Positions 13,597 to 20,698 of a DNA stretch of 20,698 nt are shown here, piece by piece; within the stretch, counting starts at the first letter, position 1, and every line of letters begins with the position of its first letter. The stretch is taken from assembly GCA_023402175.1 (NCBI GenBank), contig JAEXCN010000285.1, forward strand, positions 1 to 20,698, read 5' to 3'. Made by a program: the position numbers and the translations under genes. Origin of the DNA: Pseudomonadota bacterium (GTDB lineage Bacteria; Myxococcota_A; Polyangia; Polyangiales; Polyangiaceae). Below the pieces are notes generated by a model. It was not told where the DNA came from. It made no database searches and worked only from the letters and a program-made list of their open reading frames with translations.

Positions 13597-16500
13597 GTGA
13601 CGGAACCTCATCGATCGAATCGGCTCGAAGCGCTCGCCGACGCGCTCGCTGCGGTCGTCGAGACGCCGCTCTCTTCGCCGTTTGCCAAGGAAACGATCCT
13701 CGTGCCGTCGCGTGCGCTCGGGGCCTGGCTCTCGACCGAGCTCGCAAAGCGGCACGGAGTGTGGGCGAACGCAGATTTCAAGACGCCGCGCGCGTGGCTC
13801 GGCGCGCTGACGGGCGGGGACGATGGCGCCACCGATCCATTCCAGCCCGAAGCGCTCGCGTGGAGCATCGCCGCGCTCCTCCCAAAGCATCTCGAGGACA
13901 TCGCGTTCGCGGAGGTTCGGCGCTACCTCTCCGACGACAAAGACGGCACGAAACGCCTCGCGCTCGCGGAGCGCATTGCGCGCCTGTTCGATCGGTACAT
14001 CCTCCATCGACCGGAGCTCGTCGCGTCGTGGCAGCGAGGCGAGGGCGCGCACTGGCAGGCGAAGCTCTTCCGTTCGCTTGTTGTGAAGCATGGCGAGACG
14101 CACATGGCCGCGCGCGTCGATCGCCTCGTCGCGAAGTTGAAGAGCGGCGCGTGCGAAGGCCTTCCCGAGCGCCTGTCGGTGTTCGCTGTCGGCCAGCAAC
14201 CCTCCGTCGTGAAGCGAGCGCTCGACGCCGTCGCGGCGATCGTCCCGGTCCACACCTTCGAGGTCGAGCTCGGAACCGCCGTCGCTGGTGAGCACACGAT
14301 CCTCGCGCACGTGCAGCGTGGTTGTTCGATCGACGCCGCAGTCTCCGCCGAACGCCGTGCTCTCGATCCCGCTGATCGCTCCGTCTCCGTCCACGCGTGC
14401 CATAGCGCGATGCGCGAATGCGAGGTGCTTCGCGATCAGATCCTCGCCGCCCTCCAGGCGGACCCGTCGCTCGAGCCGCGAGACATCCGCGTCCTCTGTC
14501 CCGACCTCGAGAGCTACGCCGTCGCGATTGATGCAGTGTTCGGCGTCGATCCGAAGGACTCGCAGCACCTCCCGTATCGCATCGCCGATCGCCCGGCCGG
14601 CGCCGCGCTGCCAGTCGTCGAGGCGCTCCTCGCGCTCATCGACACGGCCGCCTCGCGCATGACGGCGCCCGCCGTCCTCGATCTTCTCTATCGCGAGCCG
14701 ATCCGCGCGCGCTTCGGCCTGAGCGAATCGGACATCGAGACGGTCCGCGGATGGATCGTCGACTCCGGCATCCGCTGGGCGGCCGACGAAGAGCACCGCG
14801 CCGAGGTCGGTCAGCCCGCGTTTCGCCAGAACACGTGGGCGTTCGGCATCGACCGCTTGCTCCTCGGCTACGCCATGGGCGCGGACGGCGACGCGACCTA
14901 CGAGGGCGTCCTCCCGACCGACGACATAGACGGCTCGTCCGGCAGCATCCTCGGTGCGCTCTCGTCGTTCTCGGAGAACCTCTTCGCGCTCCGGCGCGAG
15001 CTGCTCGGCGTTGCATCGCTCGATGTCTGGCGCCGCCGCCTGGCGAGCGCGCTCGAGACGTACCTCGCATCGGGCCGCACGATGGAGTTCCAGCATCAGA
15101 TCGTCCGCACCGCGCTCGACGCGATCGTCGCGCGCGCTGCCGCGGCCGGCTTCGCCGAAGAGGTGCCGCTCGCCGTCGTTCGGGATGCGCTAGCGGCAGA
15201 CCTCGGCGAGCGCGGAGGCGGCTTCGATCTCGGCGTTGGCGCGATCACGTTCGCGTCGCTCGCGCCCGGCCGATGCGTGCCCGCGCGCGTCGTCGCGCTC
15301 CTCGGAATGAACGACGGCGCGTTCCCGCGCGCGATGCGGCCGCTCGGCTTCGACCTGATGGCCGAGGATCCGCGACCGGACGATCCGTCACCCCGCGACG
15401 AGGACCGCCGCATCTTCCAGGAGGCGCTCCTCGCCGCGCGCGAGCAGCTCGTCGTCACATTCGTCGGCCGAAGCATCAAGAACGACGCCGAGCGTCCGCC
15501 GTCGGTCGTCGTCAGCGAGATGCTCGACGCGATCGACGCGGGCTTCTCCTGGCACGGGACCAAGCCGGCGAGCGAGCACATCGTCGTGCCGCACGCGCTG
15601 CATGCGTTCAGCCCGAGGTACTTCCGCACGGACGCCGACGGACGACTCTTCAGCCATGCGATCGCGGCCGCCGAAGCTGCGAAGGTGATGGGCGCGCCGC
15701 GCCAGCCAACGCCGTGGTTCGTCGGTGCAGCGGTCCCGCCGCCGCCGGGGGAAGACGAAGGTCGGCCCGTCACCATCGACGAGCTGTGCGCGTTCTTCGC
15801 CCATCCCGTCGAGGCGTTCGTGAAGCGGCGCGTCGGCGCGTACGTTCCCCGAGACGTTCCGCCGCTCGATGATCGCGAGCCCTTCGCGCTCGACGGCCTC
15901 CAGCGCTGGGCGGTCCAGACGCCCCTCGTCGCCCGCGCGCGCGGAGGCGAGGACCTCCGCGAGATCCCGCCCGCGCTCGCCGGCTCCGGGGAGCTGCCGC
16001 TCGGCACGGTCGGCGAGGTGCTCTACGAGGAGCTCCACCCCGGCCCCGGCAAGATGGGAGCGCTCGTTCGCGACCTGCTCGGACCCAACGCTCCGGCGCC
16101 GCTCGAGATCGACGTCGCTCTCGAGGGCCTCGACGGCGGCGCGCGCGTCCTCGGCTGGCTCCGGTCCGTCGGCCCGAAGGCGCAGGTCCTCCATCGCTTC
16201 TCGTGGGCGCGCGGGAAGCACGAGCTCGACGCGTGGATCCGCCACCTCGCGATGCTCGCCGCCGGCGTCCGTCGCGAGACCTTCATGATCTCGAAGGGGC
16301 TCGACGAACCGGAAGTGCACCGCTTCACGAAGGTCCCGCGGCCGAAGGAACATCTCGCCGATCTCGTCGCCCTCTATCGTCTCGGCCAGCGCATGCCGCT
16401 GCCGCTCTTCCCCGATCCGGCGAGCGAGTACGCCTTGAAGATCGGGAAGGGGAAGAGCCCCGAGCAGGCGCTCATCGCCGCGAAGGGCACCTACGAAAAA

Positions 16501-16698
16501 GGCTATGACGGGCCGAAGAACCCGTACGTGGTGAAGGTCTACGGCGAGCGCGATCCGCTGCACCCGACGTTCCGCCTCTTCCACGCCGACGACACGAGCC
16601 CGCCGAGCTTCGCTGACGTCGCCGTGCGCGTGTTCGGTCCGCTGCTCCAGCACCTCGAGCGCGTCGAGGACCTCGCGGCCGTGAAGGAGGCGTCATGA
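13597..16698 (+). CDS. recC: RecBCD enzyme subunit RecC (exodeoxyribonuclease V gamma chain)
   Basis: The product is 1033 aa from GTG 13597, close to the family's ~1100. The N-terminus HRSNRLEALADALAAVVE followed by ILVPSRALGAWLSTELAKRH and WANADFKTPRAWL is the typical RecC start. Around residues 565-580 is VALLGMNDGAFPR, and around 600-640 PRDEDRRIFQEALLAAREQL with GRSIKNDAERPPSVVVSE, all hallmark RecC segments. RecC has a helicase fold that no longer uses ATP. In the enterobacterial enzyme it splits the duplex and scans the 3' strand for Chi; which Chi sequence is read here cannot be told. The C-terminal part corresponds to the inactive nuclease-like domain. It is first in the operon; its stop overlaps the recB start by 4 bp (ATGA). 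Confidence 0.95.
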   Translation: MTEPHRSNRLEALADALAAVVETPLSSPFAKETILVPSRALGAWLSTELAKRHGVWANADFKTPRAWLGALTGGDDGATDPFQPEALAWSIAALLPKHLEDIAFAEVRRYLSDDKDGTKRLALAERIARLFDRYILHRPELVASWQRGEGAHWQAKLFRSLVVKHGETHMAARVDRLVAKLKSGACEGLPERLSVFAVGQQPSVVKRALDAVAAIVPVHTFEVELGTAVAGEHTILAHVQRGCSIDAAVSAERRALDPADRSVSVHACHSAMRECEVLRDQILAALQADPSLEPRDIRVLCPDLESYAVAIDAVFGVDPKDSQHLPYRIADRPAGAALPVVEALLALIDTAASRMTAPAVLDLLYREPIRARFGLSESDIETVRGWIVDSGIRWAADEEHRAEVGQPAFRQNTWAFGIDRLLLGYAMGADGDATYEGVLPTDDIDGSSGSILGALSSFSENLFALRRELLGVASLDVWRRRLASALETYLASGRTMEFQHQIVRTALDAIVARAAAAGFAEEVPLAVVRDALAADLGERGGGFDLGVGAITFASLAPGRCVPARVVALLGMNDGAFPRAMRPLGFDLMAEDPRPDDPSPRDEDRRIFQEALLAAREQLVVTFVGRSIKNDAERPPSVVVSEMLDAIDAGFSWHGTKPASEHIVVPHALHAFSPRYFRTDADGRLFSHAIAAAEAAKVMGAPRQPTPWFVGAAVPPPPGEDEGRPVTIDELCAFFAHPVEAFVKRRVGAYVPRDVPPLDDREPFALDGLQRWAVQTPLVARARGGEDLREIPPALAGSGELPLGTVGEVLYEELHPGPGKMGALVRDLLGPNAPAPLEIDVALEGLDGGARVLGWLRSVGPKAQVLHRFSWARGKHELDAWIRHLAMLAAGVRRETFMISKGLDEPEVHRFTKVPRPKEHLADLVALYRLGQRMPLPLFPDPASEYALKIGKGKSPEQALIAAKGTYEKGYDGPKNPYVVKVYGERDPLHPTFRLFHADDTSPPSFADVAVRVFGPLLQHLERVEDLAAVKEAS

Positions 16699-19600
16699 CG
16701 AGCCTCCGCTCCTCGGCTCCGCCGCGCTCGCGCCGGTCCGTGCGGCCCGTCGAGGCAAAGCTCGGAGGCACCGCCCTCGTCGAGGCGAGCGCGGGGACGG
16801 GCAAGACGTTCACGATCACGACGCTCTTCCTCCGCCTCGTCGTGGAGGAGGGCCTCTCGGTCCAGCAGATCGTCGTCGTCACGTTCACCGAGGCCGCGAC
16901 CGCCGAGCTCCGCGCGCGCATCCGCCGGCGTCTCCGTGAGGCGCTCGTCGCCTTCGACGATCCCACGCGCGCGAGCGATCCCGATCTCCGCGCGATCGTC
17001 GAGCGGACGCGAGATCGGGAAGAGGGCAGGCGTCGCGTCGCAGAGGCGATGTCCGCGCTGGACCAGGCCGCCATCTCGACGATCCACGCGTTCTGCCTCC
17101 GGGCGCTGCAAGAACGGGCGTTCGAGAGCGGCGCCCGCTTCGGCCTCGAGCTCCTGGCGGACACGTCGGAGCTCGCGCGCGAGATCGCCGAGGACTACTG
17201 GTCGAGCCGGATGGTCCCGATGGAGTCGGACCTGTACCGGATCGCGTTTGAGAAGTTCTCCCTCGAGACTGCACGGGCGCTCGTCGAGGTGTTCGCGCGC
17301 CGCCCGGCAGATATGCCGATCGTGCCCGCGCGGCCCACCACCGATCCCGAAGCGCTCCGCCCCGAGCTCGCGAAGGCCTACGCCGCGGCGCGGCGGACAT
17401 GGCGCGCACACGGCGAGAGCGTCCGCGAGCTGCTGCTCGAAAGCGACGCGCTCAAACGGAACAAGGAGAGCGGCTACACCGAGGAGAACGTCACGCGGTG
17501 GTGCAGCGAGCTCGATGAGCTGTTCGCGTCGGACGAGCCGCGCTTCTGCTGTGTGGACGCTCTCGACGCGCTGTCGGCGGGCACGATCGCGGAGCGTACG
17601 AAGCAGAGGAAGACTCCGCCCGGGCACGCGTTCTTCCGCCAGGCGCAGGCGCTCTTCGAGCTCTCGAACCGCGTCGCCACCGATCTCGTCCTCACGCTGA
17701 AGCGCGATCTCGCCGACTACGTCCGTCGCGAGATGGCCTCACGCAAGGCCGCACGCGGTGTGCAAGGCTTCGAGGACCTCCTCTTCTCGCTCGACCGCGC
17801 GCTCGCGGGCGCGGGCGGCAACGAGCTCGCGCGCGCGCTTCGCGGCCAGTACAAGGCGGCGCTCATCGACGAGTTCCAGGATACCGATCCGGTCCAGTTC
17901 AGGATCTTCCGGCGCGTCTTCCACGACGAGCGAACGCCGCTCCTGTTCGTCGGCGATCCGAAGCAGTCGATCTACGCCTTCCGCGGCGCCGACGTGTTCT
18001 CGTACTTCCAGGCCGCGAAGGACGCGCGTGGGGCGCCGTACACGCTCGACACGAATCACAGGTCGGATCCGTCGCTCGTCCGCGCCGTGAACACGATCTT
18101 CGCGGGCGCAGACAAGCCGTTCGAGTTCGACGAGATCGCCTTCCATCCCGTCCAGGCGCGGGCGAAGTCGGATCGGATCACGTTCCCCGATGCGAAGAAG
18201 TCCGGCGCCTTCGAGATCCTCTTCCTCGCGCGAGGGGCCGGACAGGACAAGCCGCACGGGAAAGGTCAGCTTCGCGACGAGCTCCCCGGGCTGATCGCCA
18301 CGGAGATCGCGCGTTTCATCTGGTCCGGCGCTCACATCGAAGGAAGGCCGGTGCGCGCGGGCGACGTCGCGGTGCTCACGCGATCGAACGCTCAGGCCGC
18401 GCAGGTCCAGGAGGCGCTCCGGAGGCTCGAGATCCCGACCGTGCTCGAGAGCGAGGCGAGCGTCTTCGAGTCGTACGAGGCCGGCGAGCTCGAGCAAGTG
18501 CTGCAAGCGGTCCTCGAGCCGACGCGAACCCCGGTGCTGCGCTCGGCGCTCGCGACGTCGATCGCGGGCCTCTCCGCCGAGCGCATCGTCGCGCTCGAGG
18601 CCGACGAGCGAGGCTGGCAAGAGTGGTCGGAGCGCTTCCGCTCGATCCAGGACGTGTGGGCGACGCGGGGCTTCATGCCGGCGTACCGGCGGCTCCTTCG
18701 CGAGCTCGGCACGGAGCCGCGCCTCCTTTCCTATGTCGACGGCGAGCGGCGCGTGACGAACCTCCTGCATCTCGGCGATCTGCTGCACGCGGCCGCGCGC
18801 CGGGAGCGCCTCGGCCTGAGCGGGATCGTGCGCTGGCTCGGAGCGATGCGCGCCACGCCGCATGCGAAGGGCCATCTCGAGGGCGAGGCCGCCGAGCTCC
18901 GCCTCGAGAGCGACGCGCGCGCGGTGAAGCTCCTCACGATCCACAAGAGCAAGGGCCTCGAATATCCGGTCGTCTATTGCCCGTTCCTCTGGGACGCGTC
19001 GGTCAGGCCCGAAGAGACGTGCCTCGCGTTCCACGATCCGAACGACGAGCATCGGCTCAAGCTCCACATCGCGCCGAAGGACGCGGACCCGGGTATCACG
19101 AAGGCCGCCGAGCGCGAGTCGCGCGCGGAGATGCAGCGCCTCCTCTACGTGGCGCTCACGCGGGCGAAGCATCGCTGCTCGATCGTGTGGGGCGCGATCA
19201 ACGGCGCGGACACCTCGTGCCTCGCGTACACGCTCCATCCGCAGCGTGAGACGTTGAAGGACCTCTCGGACAAGGAGCTCCGCGCCGATCTCCGCCGGCT
19301 CGAGAAGGCGTCGGAGGGCGCGATTGTCGTGCGGGACCTCGGCGGCGGGATCGCTGGAGTGCCGGAATTCGAAACCATGCTGTTGGAGCAGCGCCCGAGC
19401 GGCGAGCTGAACGAGCTGAGAGCGCGGAGCTACGAGCGGAAAGTCGATCGCTGGTGGCGCATCGGCAGCTTCTCGGCGATGACGTCCGGGGCGACCTCCG
19501 CGCACGGCAGCGCTCGCCCAGCGGCGGCGGACGACGTCGCGAGCGGGCCCGCCGCCGAGGGCCACGATCGCGACGAGGTCGACGAGCCCGAGCCCGTAGC

Positions 19601-20492
19601 GGCAGCGGACGCGGCGCTCGAAGGCGAAGCCAAAGGCGAGGGCGGCGCAGTCGCCGTTGCCGGTGCCATCTCGGGCGCCAGCTCCTCCGATGGGCTCCTC
19701 GGTTCGACCTCGGGCGCGGCGGAGGAAGCGCGCGTCGTTCTCCACGCGTTTCCGCGCGGAGCAAAGGCAGGAACGCTCCTTCACGCGATCCTCGAGGACC
19801 ACGACTTCACGAGCCGGGAGCCGGCGTCGCTCTCGGCGCTCGTCCGCGAGAAGCTCGCGGCGTTCGGCTACGAGGGGCGGGGACTCGAGGACACGCTCGT
19901 CCAGGGCATCGATGCGATGCTGGACACGCCGCTCGGCATCGGCGCGCGCCTCAGGGACATCCCGCGCGCGCGGCGCGTCGACGAGCTCGAGTTCGTGCTT
20001 CCAGTCACGCACACGCACGAGCCGCGCTCGCAGGTGACGGCGAAGGCGATCGCCGAGGTGCTCGCGAAGCACCGGACGGACGCGGTGCCCGCCGCCTACG
20101 TCGAGCAGGTCGCGAGACTCGGCTTCGTCCCGCTCCGCGGCTTCCTCCGCGGATTCGTCGACCTCGTCTTCGAGCACGACGGGCGCTTCTACGTCGTCGA
20201 CTACAAGTCGAACCACCTCGGCGCGACGGCGAGCGCGTACGCGCCGGAGCGGCTCACGCTCGCGATGAGCCACGCGAGCTACTTCCTCCAGTACCACCTC
20301 TACACGGTGGCGGTGCATCGCTGGCTCGCGCGGCGGATGCGCGGCTACGACTACGATCGCGCGTTCGGCGGCGTCCTCTATCTCTTCGCGCGAGGGATGC
20401 ATGCGTCGCATCCGGCGGGGACGGGGATCTTCGCCGACCGGCCGAAACGCGAGCTCGTCGAGGCACTCTCGGAGGTGCTCGATCATGGCTGA
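16695..20492 (+). CDS. recB: RecBCD enzyme subunit RecB (3'-5' helicase and nuclease)
   Basis: The product is 1265 aa, somewhat longer than the ~1180 of E. coli. UvrD-type helicase motifs occur in order: Walker A ASAGTGKT (31-38), VVVTFTEAATAELRARI, STIHAFCLRAL (~127), Walker B ALIDEFQDTD (~390-399), GDPKQSIYAFRGAD (~420), LDTNHRS, LLTIHKSKGLEYPVV (~747) and YVALTRAKHR (~818). The C-terminal RecB nuclease domain has GTLLHAILE with His1030, RGFVDLVF with Asp1156, VVDYKSN with Asp1169 and Lys1171, and a late QYHLYTVAVHRWL. The Asp-Asp-Lys spacing is the same as in E. coli RecB (1067, 1080, 1082), so both activities look intact. An Ala/Gly/Glu low-complexity stretch at about 932-1015 separates the helicase from the nuclease. 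The start overlaps the end of recC. Confidence 0.97.
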   Translation: MTSLRSSAPPRSRRSVRPVEAKLGGTALVEASAGTGKTFTITTLFLRLVVEEGLSVQQIVVVTFTEAATAELRARIRRRLREALVAFDDPTRASDPDLRAIVERTRDREEGRRRVAEAMSALDQAAISTIHAFCLRALQERAFESGARFGLELLADTSELAREIAEDYWSSRMVPMESDLYRIAFEKFSLETARALVEVFARRPADMPIVPARPTTDPEALRPELAKAYAAARRTWRAHGESVRELLLESDALKRNKESGYTEENVTRWCSELDELFASDEPRFCCVDALDALSAGTIAERTKQRKTPPGHAFFRQAQALFELSNRVATDLVLTLKRDLADYVRREMASRKAARGVQGFEDLLFSLDRALAGAGGNELARALRGQYKAALIDEFQDTDPVQFRIFRRVFHDERTPLLFVGDPKQSIYAFRGADVFSYFQAAKDARGAPYTLDTNHRSDPSLVRAVNTIFAGADKPFEFDEIAFHPVQARAKSDRITFPDAKKSGAFEILFLARGAGQDKPHGKGQLRDELPGLIATEIARFIWSGAHIEGRPVRAGDVAVLTRSNAQAAQVQEALRRLEIPTVLESEASVFESYEAGELEQVLQAVLEPTRTPVLRSALATSIAGLSAERIVALEADERGWQEWSERFRSIQDVWATRGFMPAYRRLLRELGTEPRLLSYVDGERRVTNLLHLGDLLHAAARRERLGLSGIVRWLGAMRATPHAKGHLEGEAAELRLESDARAVKLLTIHKSKGLEYPVVYCPFLWDASVRPEETCLAFHDPNDEHRLKLHIAPKDADPGITKAAERESRAEMQRLLYVALTRAKHRCSIVWGAINGADTSCLAYTLHPQRETLKDLSDKELRADLRRLEKASEGAIVVRDLGGGIAGVPEFETMLLEQRPSGELNELRARSYERKVDRWWRIGSFSAMTSGATSAHGSARPAAADDVASGPAAEGHDRDEVDEPEPVAAADAALEGEAKGEGGAVAVAGAISGASSSDGLLGSTSGAAEEARVVLHAFPRGAKAGTLLHAILEDHDFTSREPASLSALVREKLAAFGYEGRGLEDTLVQGIDAMLDTPLGIGARLRDIPRARRVDELEFVLPVTHTHEPRSQVTAKAIAEVLAKHRTDAVPAAYVEQVARLGFVPLRGFLRGFVDLVFEHDGRFYVVDYKSNHLGATASAYAPERLTLAMSHASYFLQYHLYTVAVHRWLARRMRGYDYDRAFGGVLYLFARGMHASHPAGTGIFADRPKRELVEALSEVLDHG

Positions 20493-20698
20493 CATGGCGG
20501 ACGTCTTCGGCGCGCTCCGGGCGGCCCGCGAGCTCGCGGCGATCGACGAGCAGCTCGCGCGCGGCGTCGTGCGAATGGCGGGCGAGAGCAAGCCCGAGGT
20601 CCTGCTCGCCGCGGCGCTCGCGAGCAGGGCGGTCCGGCACGGGCACGTGTGCCTGGACCTCGCGCGCGTGGCGAAGCCGGAGGCCGGCGGCTCGACGC
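20485..20698 (+). CDS. recD: RecBCD enzyme subunit RecD, N-terminal part (cut by right edge)
   Basis: ATG 20485 begins 8 bp inside the end of recB; ATG 20494 is an alternative three codons later. About 71 residues are visible: MADMADVFGALRAARELAAI, then PEVLLAAALASRAVRHGHVC and LDLARVAK. The phrase HVCLDL and the helical N-terminal domain are typical of RecD, the 5'-3' helicase subunit. The ATPase motifs lie beyond the window. Position and overlap with recB strongly support the call. Confidence 0.85.
   Translation, partial: MADMADVFGALRAARELAAIDEQLARGVVRMAGESKPEVLLAAALASRAVRHGHVCLDLARVAKPEAGGST

Noticed and set aside
13528..16653. Long open frames antisense to recC
   Set aside because: Composition is that of shadow frames (Arg, Glu, Asp-rich), no motifs, fully inside recC.
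17739..20591. Very long open frame (950 codons) antisense to recB
   Set aside because: It is a mirror of recB in a GC-rich genome; its protein is Arg/Glu/Val-rich without any family motif, while recB motifs are complete.

Overview
The window looks like a chromosomal piece of a high-GC myxobacterium (Myxococcota, probably Polyangia). The evidence is the strong G/C third-position bias, many predicted lipoproteins with Asp/Gly/Pro-rich spacers after the lipid-modified Cys, several Uma2-family genes, and short LuxR-type regulators of a kind common in that group. The phylum call is inference from protein style; there is no rRNA or other marker gene.

Layout, left to right. 1-2700: a left-truncated membrane protein with a transglutaminase-like domain (minus), a divergent exported/membrane protein (plus), three copies of a 22-bp tandem repeat, and a GNAT acetyltransferase (minus, convergent). 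2900-3700: a small two-helix membrane protein, then a broken second copy of a Uma2 gene together with its upstream flank. 3800-7110: a lipoprotein (plus) converging on a minus-strand group of an intact Uma2 gene and two tandem LuxR-type regulators. 7400-10065: three minus-strand predicted lipoproteins, one with three internal repeats and two joined by an ATGA stop/start overlap. 10150-11600: a two-domain protein joining a PUA/EVE-like N-terminus to a DUF429 (RNase H-fold) C-terminus, then a small ORF. 11600-13320: two more Uma2 genes, separated by an AT-rich gap holding a perfect 15-bp inverted repeat. 13597 to the right edge: recC, recB and the start of recD with overlapping coding ends, which is the RecBCD helicase-nuclease operon.

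The right-hand third is a conserved DNA-repair operon (double-strand-break end processing). The left two thirds are accessory: lineage-specific envelope proteins, regulators and nuclease-fold genes. The features most worth a second look are the PUA/EVE-like plus DUF429 fusion, the four Uma2 loci within about 10 kb (one a frame-shifting deletion derivative of another), the 15-bp perfect hairpin between two Uma2 genes, and the long low-complexity tether inside RecB. I did not find a CRISPR array, tRNA, rRNA, integrase or transposase gene.
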